From: Buchnera aphidicola (Meitanaphis flavogallis)
GTDB taxonomy: Bacteria; Pseudomonadota; Gammaproteobacteria; Enterobacterales; Enterobacteriaceae
NCBI GenBank assembly: GCA_039830035.1
Contig: CP140038.1
Location: forward strand, 372,001-436,000
Direction of reading: 5' to 3'
DNA length: 64,000 nt
In this document: one piece after another, positions 8,996-19,340 of the stretch
Layout: each line of letters opens with the position of its first letter
Position numbering within the stretch: position 1 is the stretch's first letter
Made by a program: the position numbers and the translations under genes
Notes under the pieces: generated by a model
What the model was told of the DNA's origin: nothing
What the model saw: only the letters and a program-made list of their open reading frames with translations
Database searches by the model: none

Positions 8996-9959
8996 ATTAT
9001 ATTTGATGCATATTATTGTAATTAATAAATTTTAAAAAAATTATAATGTATTAACAGCACATATTACACTTATATTTTTTTAAAACATCAATATATATAA
9101 CAACTATTGAAATTTTAAATTAAATATAAAAACAATACTACGAAATATCATTATTAATATGTACTATCTCGAAAACGTATACATAATTTTAAGTATTTAT
9201 ATTGTATAATTTAATTAATAATATATTATTCTAATTCCGTTAAAAAATCATATTTATTAATATTAAACTACTTAATATTTAAAATACATTCTAATAAATA
9301 GTTATAAAAATCTGACAATAATTATAAAGAAAGAATTATAACAATGTTTTATGTAATAGTAAAAATTAAAAAATAAAATATATACTAATAACTTAAAAAG
9401 AATTAATTTTAAAAAAGCAATAAAAAGATCAATATAGAAAAAACAAAAATATCTTATTTTAATAAATCTTTCCACTAATTTTTTAAAATAAAGAATTTAT
9501 CTTTATAACAATATAGTTAAATAATTAATTATTATAGTATACCAAAGACTAATATCATTAAAATTTTTTTTCTTAATAAAACAAAACGTATTCATTAGCT
9601 TTAGTTAAAAACTATATTTAGAAATATATTTTTTTAATTAGAACTTACATTAACATATATAAAACTTAAAATTTATAAATATTATATAATATTTATAAAT
9701 TAGTTATTATAGTTATTATTAAAGAACTTACATTCAATGAAATATGAATTATGAGATATCTCTGGCTATTATTAAATATTATTTGTACTTTCAAACTCAT
9801 ATAAATACTATTAATAAAAAATATCATTCAATACAACAACTTATTTTCATAATTAATATAGTATAAATCTAACATTTATAAAAATTTTTCTATTACTCAT
9901 AAATTTCATAATACATTTCGAATTATTATCAAAAAAAATATAATCTAAAGAAGGTAATT
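8996..9959. other. 964-bp gene-free spacer between pncB and uup
   Basis: This is the longest stretch without a gene in the window. It is extremely AT-rich, with stop codons dense in all frames. The only small open frame I noticed, about 40 codons from ATG 9744 on the plus strand, matches nothing I recognise. In E. coli, pepN, pyrD and rlmL lie between pncB and uup, so this is probably the eroded site of lost genes. No tRNA, terminator or repeat was identified. It also holds the divergent 5' regions of pncB and uup, the latter with an AAGAAGG ribosome site. Confidence 0.6.
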
Positions 9960-11852
9960 ATGTCGCTAGTATATGTACAAAACGCAACTTTTTTACTTAA
10001 TCAAAACAAATTACTAAATGATATAAATTTCCAAATTAAAGAAAAAGAACGAATTTGTTTAGTAGGAAACAATGGAACTGGGAAATCTACTTTTCTCAAT
10101 ATTATTGCAAAAAAAACAACATTAGATAATGGCATAATTACATACAAAAAAAATATAAAAATAAAATATTTACAACAAAACATTGTTTACAATAACGATA
10201 AATCTATTTACGAATTTATTTGCGAAGATATTGCACATGAATCTCAATATTTAAAAAATTATTTTCATATTTTGCATCATTTAAAATTTACGAAACCTTT
10301 AAATGATTCACAAAAATTAATCCAATTAAAAAAAATATTTAATACAAAACAATTATGGGAAAAAAAGACAAAAATTGATAACATTATCAATTTTTTTGGA
10401 TTAAATAATCATGCTATGTTATCTTCACTGTCTGGAGGACTACTAAGAAAAATAGAACTCGGAAAAATATTAGTAAGCGAACCTGACTTAATAATATTAG
10501 ACGAACCTACAAATCATTTAGATATAATTACTATTCACTGGCTAGAAGAATTTTTAACAACGCATCTTATTAGTTTATTATTTGTATCTCATGATCGATC
10601 ATTTATAAATAAAGTATCAACTAGAATTATTCATTTAAATTCTGAAGGTTTAATTTCATGGACAGGGAATTATGATTCTTTTTTAAACGATCAATTCAAT
10701 AATAGATGTATAAATGCAGTAAAAAAAATAAAATTTAAAAAAAAATTAGACAAAGAAAAATTGTGGGCTAATAGCGGAGTCAAAGCGCGATCTACAAAAA
10801 ATGAAAGTCGAATAAAACAATTACAAAAAATGATAGACAAAAGTAAACTTAGTCAACCTATTATGAAAACAACAAATATTGTTATCAATGAAGATAACTA
10901 TTCGGGTCATCTATTTTTTAAACTAAAAGAAATATGTTTTAATTCAAACCAAATGATTTTAATTAATAGTTTCTCGGATATTATACAAAGAGGTGAAAAA
11001 ATTGCGTTAATTGGAACAAATGGAAGTGGAAAAAGCACACTATTAAAATTAATTATAGGAGAATTGAAACTAAATAGTGGAAGTATTGTCTGCAATCCTA
11101 ACGTGAAGACAGCATATTTTGATCAAAAACGAGTCAAAATTAATTTTGAACAAACTGTCTTAGACAATTTATCTCATGAAAAAAATGAAATTTCCATTAA
11201 TAATAAAAAGTATCATAAATTAAAATATTTAGAACAATTTTCATTTCCAAAAGAAAAAATTAAATTAAAAGCTAAAGTACTTTCAGGAGGAGAAATAAAT
11301 AAACTACTATTAGCAAAATTATTTTTAAAAAAAAGTAACGTTTTGATACTGGACGAACCAACGAACGATTTAGATTTAGAATCATTACAAAACCTAGAAA
11401 CTGCATTAAAAAAATATAAAGGAGTAATCCTTCTAGTTAGTCATGATCAAAAATTTATTCAAAAAGTAGCTAACAAATATTGGTTTTTTAAAAAAAACGG
11501 ATATATTGATAAACATTTAATTTTTCCTGATATAAAAAAATGGAATGATATTATAAAAGTAGCTCCAAATCTTGATTCTTTACAAAAAACTAATAAAACT
11601 GTACTAAATAAAAACCAACTAATTTCTAAAATATCAAAAAAAGATCTAAAAAAAGAGCTAAAAAATATACCAAAAAAAATAGAAAAAATAGAAAATTGTA
11701 TTAATCATTTACAAAACGAAATAAATTCTTCAAAGTTTTTTTGTTTATCACCAGACAATAAAAAAGAACTCTTAAATCAGTTAAAAAATGCAGAAATTAA
11801 TTTAGAAAAACATTTTTTAAGATGGGAATATTTAGAATTATACAAAAAATAA
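9960..11852 (+). CDS. uup: ABC-F family ATPase Uup
   Basis: A 630-residue soluble protein (635 in E. coli) with tandem ABC cassettes and no membrane segments. Domain 1 has Walker A GNNGTGKST, signature LSGGLLRKIELGK and Walker B LIILDEPTNHLD. Domain 2 has GTNGSGKST, LSGGEINKLLLAK and VLILDEPTNDLD. The lysine-rich C-terminal region (about 540-630) fits the coiled-coil nucleic-acid-binding domain of Uup. ABC-F proteins act on ribosomes; Uup is also linked to transposon excision and branched DNA in E. coli. Start ATG 9960 follows AAGAAGG. Confidence 0.95.
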   Translation: MSLVYVQNATFLLNQNKLLNDINFQIKEKERICLVGNNGTGKSTFLNIIAKKTTLDNGIITYKKNIKIKYLQQNIVYNNDKSIYEFICEDIAHESQYLKNYFHILHHLKFTKPLNDSQKLIQLKKIFNTKQLWEKKTKIDNIINFFGLNNHAMLSSLSGGLLRKIELGKILVSEPDLIILDEPTNHLDIITIHWLEEFLTTHLISLLFVSHDRSFINKVSTRIIHLNSEGLISWTGNYDSFLNDQFNNRCINAVKKIKFKKKLDKEKLWANSGVKARSTKNESRIKQLQKMIDKSKLSQPIMKTTNIVINEDNYSGHLFFKLKEICFNSNQMILINSFSDIIQRGEKIALIGTNGSGKSTLLKLIIGELKLNSGSIVCNPNVKTAYFDQKRVKINFEQTVLDNLSHEKNEISINNKKYHKLKYLEQFSFPKEKIKLKAKVLSGGEINKLLLAKLFLKKSNVLILDEPTNDLDLESLQNLETALKKYKGVILLVSHDQKFIQKVANKYWFFKKNGYIDKHLIFPDIKKWNDIIKVAPNLDSLQKTNKTVLNKNQLISKISKKDLKKELKNIPKKIEKIENCINHLQNEINSSKFFCLSPDNKKELLNQLKNAEINLEKHFLRWEYLELYKK

Positions 11853-12060
11853 CTTATAAATATTAAATTACATATTATTAATATGAAAAAATCAAAATTT
11901 TATTGAAAAATACAAAATAAACAGCAAAAAATATTTTTATATCTTACATAAAAAAATAAATGTTTTATTCTAAAATAAGTAGAATTTACGTTTTTTATTT
12001 AAAATACATTTTTAAACATAAAATAAAATATTTTTTAAAAATTTATACAAATATACTAAC

Positions 12061-13011
12061 TTATACATTATATCTATAATAGTTAATCATCATACAACTA
12101 TATGAACAACAATTTTTAAATTTCTTAGAACATGTTATACATTGAATAAATAAATTATGACATGAATTATTATAACAATTCTTGTACATGTCACAATCGT
12201 TTTCACATTGAGAACACTTAGATAAAATGTCATGTGATACTATTTCACTTATTCTTTCATCAAAAACAAAGTTCTTTCCTTTAAAAAAAACCGGTAAACC
12301 ATTCTTCTTAGCATCATTAACATATCCAATAATTCCTCCTTTTATTTGATACACATATTTAAAACCATTATACATCATCCAAGATGATGTTTTTTCACAC
12401 CGAATTCCTCCAGTACAATAAATTACAATTTGTTCATTTTTTTTATGTCGTAGAAAACCAATGATTTCTTTTAATTGCATTCTAAAAGTATTAACCGGGA
12501 TATTAATCGCTTTTTCAAAGTGACCAATTTTATATTCATAATGATTTCGTATATCTAAAAATATTACGTTACTTTTATTTAACATATTATTCACATCTAC
12601 AGATTCTAAATATTTTCCATCGTAATTTACATGATGTAATTCTTTACATAAATTATCCGCAAGAATTGTTTTTTTAACTTTTATACGTAATACCCAAAAA
12701 GACCGTTTATTATCTAAAGATTTATTAATATATACATTTTTTAAATCCTTAGAATATGTCCGAATGAAGCATTTTACATTATCATATACATTGTTAGGAA
12801 TACTGATTTGCGCATTAATACCTTCTCTAGCTATATATATTCTACCAAAGACATCAAAATTGTATAAAGCTATATACCAATCATTTCTAAATGTTTGAGT
12901 ATTAATTATAGGAAAATATTTATAAAAAGAAATTGTAATACGAGGGACATCATCACATAACATCCTGTTTTTTAATTCTTTATTAGAAATAACATTGTTT
13001 AAAATAACCAT
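12061..13011 (-). CDS. trhO: tRNA uridine(34) hydroxylase TrhO (YceA)
   Basis: A 316-residue protein (350 in E. coli) of the rhodanese family that makes 5-hydroxyuridine at the wobble position of tRNAs using O2. The rhodanese active-site loop is YCTGGIRCEK near residues 199-208, with the invariant Cys. The N-terminal ferredoxin-like domain (SFYKYF, REGINAQIS) and the Cys-rich C-terminal region (about 265-305, over ten cysteines, possibly metal-binding) are retained. The basic C-terminal tail of the E. coli protein after the Cys cluster is missing. It is convergent with uup and 91 bp downstream of valS. Confidence 0.93.
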   Translation of the reverse strand: MVILNNVISNKELKNRMLCDDVPRITISFYKYFPIINTQTFRNDWYIALYNFDVFGRIYIAREGINAQISIPNNVYDNVKCFIRTYSKDLKNVYINKSLDNKRSFWVLRIKVKKTILADNLCKELHHVNYDGKYLESVDVNNMLNKSNVIFLDIRNHYEYKIGHFEKAINIPVNTFRMQLKEIIGFLRHKKNEQIVIYCTGGIRCEKTSSWMMYNGFKYVYQIKGGIIGYVNDAKKNGLPVFFKGKNFVFDERISEIVSHDILSKCSQCENDCDMYKNCYNNSCHNLFIQCITCSKKFKNCCSYSCMMINYYRYNV

Positions 13012-13102
13012 TTACATAGTTTCTCCTATATTTATGTAATACAATATTTGAAAAAACATAAAATTTTAAATTAATAAATATTTATATAACATAATATACA
13101 TA

Positions 13103-15961
13103 TTAAAATAATTTAGATTTTTTTAAAAGTAATTGTTGCTTTCTTAATTGACATTGAAACAAAGTAGATTTTATATTTTCTACGATTGTAAACGGAGCAT
13201 ATCGTAAAAAATTCTTATTAAGCAATTTTATCTTTAATTTTTTTATTTTTAAATCAATTTCAGACATTTCTTTTTCTATTTTTTTAAGCTCTATTGTTTG
13301 AGAAAAATGACCTAAGATAGGAATTAATAATTCTGCTCCAGGTAATGAATACAATAAAACAGATAATTTATGTTGATTATTAGTTAATATATTTATATCT
13401 TTTAAATACAAAATTTTTTTTATATACTCCTGATATGTTCTTATTAATGCATATGTATCTAAATCAACATTACAAAAATATATAGATATGGGCATTTGAT
13501 AAGGTAAGTTCATATTTATTCGACTTTGACGAATTATTGACATTAAATGTTTGATCCACTTCATTTCTTTTATAACAATATCATTTTTTAAACTTACATC
13601 ATATCTTGGAAACTGACACAACATAATTGTTTTAATGCGTTTTATTTTTAAAAAAACGCGAAATTTTTGCCAAATTTCTTCAGTAATAAATGGAATAATA
13701 GGATGAGCTAAACATAATATTGATTCTAACACATAAAACAAAGTATGTTTAGTACCAACTAATTCAAAATTCGAACAAGATGTAATAAAAGATTTAACTA
13801 ATTCTATATAAAAATCACAAAATTGTTTCCAAACAAATTCATATAATATACTAGCAGCTATATCAAATCGATAAGTATCTAACGCATATCTATATCTTTT
13901 AACTAAAACATTCAATTTTAGTAAAATCCATTGGTCAGCTATTGACAACACTTTTCTTTCATCATTTATTATCACTCGTTTATCAATGTTTAATAATACA
14001 AAACGACTAGCATTCCATAACTTATTACAAAAATTACGATATCCATAAAGACGATCAACACTCCAGTTAATATATCTAGTTGGACTAGACAATATTGCAC
14101 AAGTAAAACGCAATGCGTCAGTACCTACTGCTGTAACTCCTTTAGGAAATTGTTTTTTAGTTTTTTGACAGATTGATATTTTTAAATTAGATTCTAATGT
14201 ATTTTCTGTTCTTTTTTGAATTAATTCTTCTAATGTAATTCCATCAATCATATCCAAGGGATCAATGACATTACCTTTAGATTTGGACATTTTTTGACCA
14301 TTTTCATCACAAATTAAACCAGTAATATAAATTGCTTTAAATGGAATTTTTGGTTTTCCATTTGAATCTTTAATAAAATGCATACCAAGCATAATCATTC
14401 TAGCAATCCAAAAAAAGATTATGTCAAAACCACTTACGATGACATCAGTTGGATAAAAATATTTTAAAAAATTAGTATCTTTAGGCCAACCTAATGATGA
14501 AAATACCCATAAACCAGAAGAAAACCATGTATCTAAAACATCACTATCTTGTTTTAACTCTATATTATCCGGTAATGCATATACTTTTCTTACATCGTTT
14601 TCGTTATGTCCTACATATATATTATTTTTTTCATCATACCAAACAGGAATTTGATGCCCCCACCATAATTGTCGAGAAATACACCAATCTTGTATATTAC
14701 TCATCCAAGAAAAATACATATTTTCATATTGTTTTGATATGAACGTAATATCTCCATTTTTTACAGCTTGCGAAGCTTGCTTTGCTAATTCAGTAACATT
14801 TAAATACCATTGATCAGTTAACAATGGTTCAAGTACAGTATTACTTCTATCTCCATATGGAATAGTTAAAGTTTGTACTTCCACTTTTTCTAATTTTTTG
14901 TGTATCATTAACTCATTAACAATTTCTTTTCGCGCTAAAAATCTATTCATATTACGAAATTTAAAAGGAATTTTTTCACTATAAAAATATGAAGGTAGTC
15001 CATTAACATTATATTCTTGTGCAATATGAGAAATATTTCCGTCAAGAGTTAAAATATTAATCATCGGTAAGTTATGTCTTACACCAATTTCAAAATCATT
15101 AAAATCATGAGCAGGAGTAATTTTCATACAACCAGTACCTTTTTCCGTTTTTACAAAATTATCTCCAATAATAGGAATTATTCTATTAATTAATGGAACT
15201 AACACTTTTTTTCCTATTAATTTTTTATATCTTACATCATTAGGATTAACGGCTATTGCTGTATCTCCAAATAACGTTTCAGGTCGAGTAGTAGCAATTG
15301 TCAAGAACTGATTACAAGTTTTATCAATACAACATAGATCATCATTTACTAATGTATATTTTATGTACCACATTTTCCCTATACAATCACGATTCTGTAC
15401 TTCTAAATCAGATACTACTGTTTTTAGCATAGGATCCCAGTTAACTATTTTTTTTCTTTTGTATATTAATTTTTGATTATATAAAATAATAAATGCTTTT
15501 CTCACTGCATTAGATATCTCAGAATCTAAAGTAAATTTTATTTTTGTCCAATCTACAGAAATTCCTAATCGACGCATTTGATTAGTAATTATTTTTATAG
15601 ATTTTTCTTTCCATTTCCATGCTTTTTTTATAAAATTATCTTTTCCAAATTCTCGAATAGTTTTTTTTTCTTCTAATAATATCTTTTTTTCAAGAATAAT
15701 TTGAGTAGCAATACCAGCATGGTCCGTGCCCACTTGCCAAAAAGTATTTTTGCCTTGCATACGATGATATCTTACCAAGATGTCCATAATTGTATATTGA
15801 AATGCATGGCCTATATGCAAATTACCAGTTATATTTGGAGGAGGTAATATTATACAAAAGTTGGGTTTACCACATTCTAAATTAGGTTTAAAATATCCAT
15901 TTTTTTCCCAAAAATCATATAAAGTTTGCTCAATTTCAAAAGGATTAAAAGATTTTTTCAT
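13103..15961 (-). CDS. valS: Valyl-tRNA synthetase
   Basis: A 952-residue class Ia synthetase (951 in E. coli) that charges tRNA-Val. The HIGH motif is in PPPNITGNLHIGHAF near residue 42, and KMSKS in GQKMSKSKGNVIDP near residue 555. The CP1 editing domain lies between them, containing TTRPETLFGDTAIAVNP. A basic C-terminal coiled coil (about 880-945, LKKIEKEMSEIDLKIKKL) is kept. It is 74 bp downstream of pepA on the same strand; holC, which sits between them in E. coli, is missing. Confidence 0.97.
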   Translation of the reverse strand: MKKSFNPFEIEQTLYDFWEKNGYFKPNLECGKPNFCIILPPPNITGNLHIGHAFQYTIMDILVRYHRMQGKNTFWQVGTDHAGIATQIILEKKILLEEKKTIREFGKDNFIKKAWKWKEKSIKIITNQMRRLGISVDWTKIKFTLDSEISNAVRKAFIILYNQKLIYKRKKIVNWDPMLKTVVSDLEVQNRDCIGKMWYIKYTLVNDDLCCIDKTCNQFLTIATTRPETLFGDTAIAVNPNDVRYKKLIGKKVLVPLINRIIPIIGDNFVKTEKGTGCMKITPAHDFNDFEIGVRHNLPMINILTLDGNISHIAQEYNVNGLPSYFYSEKIPFKFRNMNRFLARKEIVNELMIHKKLEKVEVQTLTIPYGDRSNTVLEPLLTDQWYLNVTELAKQASQAVKNGDITFISKQYENMYFSWMSNIQDWCISRQLWWGHQIPVWYDEKNNIYVGHNENDVRKVYALPDNIELKQDSDVLDTWFSSGLWVFSSLGWPKDTNFLKYFYPTDVIVSGFDIIFFWIARMIMLGMHFIKDSNGKPKIPFKAIYITGLICDENGQKMSKSKGNVIDPLDMIDGITLEELIQKRTENTLESNLKISICQKTKKQFPKGVTAVGTDALRFTCAILSSPTRYINWSVDRLYGYRNFCNKLWNASRFVLLNIDKRVIINDERKVLSIADQWILLKLNVLVKRYRYALDTYRFDIAASILYEFVWKQFCDFYIELVKSFITSCSNFELVGTKHTLFYVLESILCLAHPIIPFITEEIWQKFRVFLKIKRIKTIMLCQFPRYDVSLKNDIVIKEMKWIKHLMSIIRQSRINMNLPYQMPISIYFCNVDLDTYALIRTYQEYIKKILYLKDINILTNNQHKLSVLLYSLPGAELLIPILGHFSQTIELKKIEKEMSEIDLKIKKLKIKLLNKNFLRYAPFTIVENIKSTLFQCQLRKQQLLLKKSKLF

Positions 15962-16035
15962 TTTTAAAGTTATTTAATCAAAAGTAAGTTAATATTATGT
16001 GAAACAGTCGTTCCAGAGCATAAGGATTGTACATT

Positions 16036-17547
16036 TTACATCATTTTTGAACTTTTTAATATATTTAAAAGAAACTGAGAAAGTAATGGAATAGGACGTC
16101 CTGTAGAACATTTCTTGTTTCCTGAAATCCAGGCAGTTCCGGCAATATCTAAATGAGCCCACTTATATTGCTTAGCAAACTCAGATAAAAAACAAGCAGC
16201 TGTAATCGCACCAGCTACATTTCCCCCAGTATTATTAATATCAGCTATATTTGATTCTAAACTTTTGTAATATTCTTTAAACAAAGGTAACTTCCATATT
16301 TTATCATCAGTTTGACAACTAGATTTTTCCAAATCTTTTGCCAACATCACATCATTAGACATTAAACCTGTAACATCATTTCCCAATGCAACAACACATG
16401 CACCGGTCAAAGTAGCTATATCAATAACTATTTCAGGATCAAATTTTGTAACATATGTAAGCACATCGCAAATCACTAATCGACCTTCAGCATCTGTATT
16501 TAATATTTCTACTGTTTTTCCAGACATTGTTGTTAACACATCACTAGGACGAAAAGATTTGGCACTAAGCATATTTTCACAACACGCTAATATTCCTATA
16601 ACGTTTAAAGGTAATTTTAATTCAGAAATAATAACCATCAATCCAAAAACAACTGCTGCTCCAGACATATCATATTTCATTTCATCCATATGTTTTGATG
16701 GCTTAATAGAAATACCACCAGAATCAAAAGTAACCCCTTTTCCTATAAAAACAATGTTCTTTGAATTATGTTTTTTATCTCCTCTATATTTTATTATTGA
16801 CATTAGGGCTTTGTTTTTAGATCCTTGTCCAACAGATAAATATGCATTCATACCTAAATTTTTCATATCATTACAATCAATAACACGAGTATTCATAATA
16901 TCAGGATATTTTAAAGATAATTGTTTAGCCTTAACAGCCAAATATGAAGGAGTGCAAATATTAGGTGGAGTATTTGATAGATCTTTAGCAAACTTTGTTC
17001 CTTTTGAAATTGCTATTCCGTGTTCCAATGCTGTTTTAGCATGTGATATGTTATCGTTACGTCTTATATTAAAAAAAATACTATTTAATGAAGCAAATAA
17101 CTTTAATTGCGTAGTTTTAAATTTGTCAAAACAATATAAATTATTCTGAATAGATTCTATCGCAAATCTAATTTTCCAATATATGCTTAAATTTTTAACA
17201 TTAAGTTCAGAAAAAAAATAGTGAACATTGGAAACTGGTAATTCTCGAATTATGTTTATACTTTTTTTAAAAATTTTTTTGTATATATATACATCAAATA
17301 CATCTTGCTTTCCACATCCAAACAACATAATTCGTTTTACAGGAACAGAAGGAAGATCATACAATAATAAAAATTGACCTAATTTTCCTTCTATTTCTTT
17401 TGTATTGATCATTTTGCTAATATAACCATTAGAACGCTGATCTACATCTTGCATTAATCCATTAATTTTTGAATTTTCAAATAATCCAAAAATCAGACAA
17501 TCAGGGTTTTTCTCATCTAAACTACTGTATTTTATATTATATTTCAT
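16036..17547 (-). CDS. pepA: Leucyl aminopeptidase PepA
   Basis: A dizinc M17 aminopeptidase that removes N-terminal residues from peptides; in E. coli it also binds DNA in Xer recombination and carAB regulation. The signature NTDAEGRLVICD and the metal-site segment GKGVTFDSGGISIKP are intact. I choose ATG 17547 over the in-frame TTG 17559: it gives 503 residues exactly as in E. coli, and the TTGGAA just upstream then serves as the ribosome site. The N-terminal domain is more divergent than the catalytic half. It precedes valS as in E. coli. Confidence 0.95.
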   Translation of the reverse strand: MKYNIKYSSLDEKNPDCLIFGLFENSKINGLMQDVDQRSNGYISKMINTKEIEGKLGQFLLLYDLPSVPVKRIMLFGCGKQDVFDVYIYKKIFKKSINIIRELPVSNVHYFFSELNVKNLSIYWKIRFAIESIQNNLYCFDKFKTTQLKLFASLNSIFFNIRRNDNISHAKTALEHGIAISKGTKFAKDLSNTPPNICTPSYLAVKAKQLSLKYPDIMNTRVIDCNDMKNLGMNAYLSVGQGSKNKALMSIIKYRGDKKHNSKNIVFIGKGVTFDSGGISIKPSKHMDEMKYDMSGAAVVFGLMVIISELKLPLNVIGILACCENMLSAKSFRPSDVLTTMSGKTVEILNTDAEGRLVICDVLTYVTKFDPEIVIDIATLTGACVVALGNDVTGLMSNDVMLAKDLEKSSCQTDDKIWKLPLFKEYYKSLESNIADINNTGGNVAGAITAACFLSEFAKQYKWAHLDIAGTAWISGNKKCSTGRPIPLLSQFLLNILKSSKMM

Positions 17548-18167
17548 ATTTTTTTCCAAAAAAAAAATAAAACTTTTTCATTATTTATTAAATAAATTAA
17601 TGTTTTAAATTACGTATTCAAGATAATACATATATAAAAAATTACATGCCTCAAGAACGTACATAATATAAAATGTAGAAATTTCTTATTATAGTTAAAG
17701 CGACTACAATATTTTGTTAGAAAAAACTAATCATACGAATATTTTAAATTCATATTAACTTGATATTTACTTATTTTAATTAAATTTCAATGTAACTTAA
17801 ATGTTCAATATGATAATATCTAATTTTATTTAACTAATTTTAATGATTAAGCATGTATATATTTAAAGTATATAATTAGTTTTTTAAAAAACGCAGACAT
17901 ACAATTCTGTTTTAATAAATATATCATTATAAAAAAAATAAAACTAAATTAATTTTTACATTATACAATGTCTAATTTTTTTAAAATAACCAATCAATAA
18001 AAATTAATATATTATAATTAAAACTTTTTTACAACATTATATGCCTGCAAAAAATAAAATTACATAGAACGCATAAATCAATTAAATATATTTTTATAAA
18101 TTATTTGTTTTTTATTCATTTTTCAATTTCAACATAAAATATAAAATTATATTAGAGATAATAAATT
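17548..18167. other. Divergent pepA / argF spacer, 620 bp, no gene seen
   Basis: AT-rich non-coding sequence between divergently transcribed pepA and argF, so promoters for both should lie here. I could not single out convincing -35/-10 pairs. I saw no convincing arginine-repressor operators, which are imperfect 18-bp palindromes in E. coli. No RNA gene or repeat was recognised. Confidence 0.55.
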
Positions 18168-19184
18168 ATGAACACATTATATAATAAAAGCTGTCTTAGA
18201 TTATTAGACTTCCAAAAATGCGAAATTGAATACATTATTCATTTGTCTAGTTTTTTAAAAAGTTTAAAAAAAAATAATAAAGAAGTGCGTTATTTAAAAA
18301 ACAAAAATATTGTACTGATTTTCGAAAAAGAATCAACTAGAACTAGATGCGCATTTGAAGTTGCAGCATTTGATCAAGGAGCTAATGTCACATACCTAGG
18401 ACCAGGAAACACTCACTTAGGATACAAAGAATCCATAAAAGATACCGCTAGAGTATTAAGTCGCATGTATAATGGTATTCAATATCGCGGGCATAATCAT
18501 AAAACTATAGAAATATTAGAAAAATATGCTACTGTTCCAGTATGGAATGGATTAACAGAAAAATTTCATCCTACGCAAGTATTAGCGGATTTGCTAACTA
18601 TGAAAGAAACTTTGTTGTCTCAATCATTATCTCAAATTAGTTGCGCTTATATTGGTGATACAAAAAATAACATAGGATATACTTGGTTAGAAGCTGCAGC
18701 TCGTTTAGGTTTAAATTTACGTTTAGTTTCACCTTCCGAATTTTGGCCAGAATCAAATTTCTTTTTACAATGTAAACTTGAAGCACAAAAAAATAATGGA
18801 GATATAATTTGTACAGAAAATATTGAAGAAGGTGTAAAAAATGTTAATTTTATTTATTCTGATGTTTGGATGTCTATGGGAGAACCAAACAAAAAGTGGA
18901 ACAATCGTATTTTATTATTAAAAAAATACCAAATTAACTCTAAAATGCTACATTTAACAAAAAATAAAGAAGTAAAAATTTTACATTGCTTACCAGCTTT
19001 TCATGATAATAATACCATCGTAGGAAAAGAAATAATTAAAAAAAATAATTTAAAAGATGGAATAGAAATTACAGATGAAATATTTGAATTACATGCAAAT
19101 ACAATTTTTGAACAATCTGAAAATCGATTACATACTATTAAAGCATTAATGATTGCCAGTCTAACAAAAAATTTTTCTTATTAA
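18168..19184 (+). CDS. argF: Ornithine carbamoyltransferase
   Basis: A 338-residue enzyme (334 in E. coli ArgI) that joins ornithine and carbamoyl phosphate to give citrulline in arginine synthesis. Key motifs are the carbamoyl-phosphate loop ESTRTRCAFEVAAFDQGA, the HPTQVLADLLTM segment and the catalytic-Cys motif HCLPAFHD. It is followed by pyrB; in E. coli argI and pyrBI are also neighbours. Arginine is an essential amino acid for the aphid host, which explains retention. It corresponds to E. coli argI; the symbols argI and argF are used interchangeably. Confidence 0.96.
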   Translation: MNTLYNKSCLRLLDFQKCEIEYIIHLSSFLKSLKKNNKEVRYLKNKNIVLIFEKESTRTRCAFEVAAFDQGANVTYLGPGNTHLGYKESIKDTARVLSRMYNGIQYRGHNHKTIEILEKYATVPVWNGLTEKFHPTQVLADLLTMKETLLSQSLSQISCAYIGDTKNNIGYTWLEAAARLGLNLRLVSPSEFWPESNFFLQCKLEAQKNNGDIICTENIEEGVKNVNFIYSDVWMSMGEPNKKWNNRILLLKKYQINSKMLHLTKNKEVKILHCLPAFHDNNTIVGKEIIKKNNLKDGIEITDEIFELHANTIFEQSENRLHTIKALMIASLTKNFSY

Positions 19185-19340
19185 ACGTTCAAAAAATAAA
19201 ATATATTTTTATTTAAACTATCAACTTAAAATTAAACTAAATCATTAATGTTTTAATGCTAAATAAATGTCTTACGTTTAAAATAAGATTGCATAACATT
19301 TAATATATGCTTGTGTTTATTTAAAATAAGGAAAATTAAT

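Noticed and set aside
9744..9866. Roughly 40-codon plus-strand ORF in the pncB-uup spacer
   Set aside because: No recognisable similarity, no clear ribosome site, and length within chance expectation.
16559..17149. 196-codon ORF antisense to pepA
   Set aside because: It is the mirror frame of the conserved, motif-complete pepA coding sequence; no family features.
19185..19340. PyrL-type UTP-sensitive attenuator upstream of pyrB
   Set aside because: No leader ORF followed by a G+C-rich hairpin and T tract could be seen; the spacer is plain AT-rich sequence.
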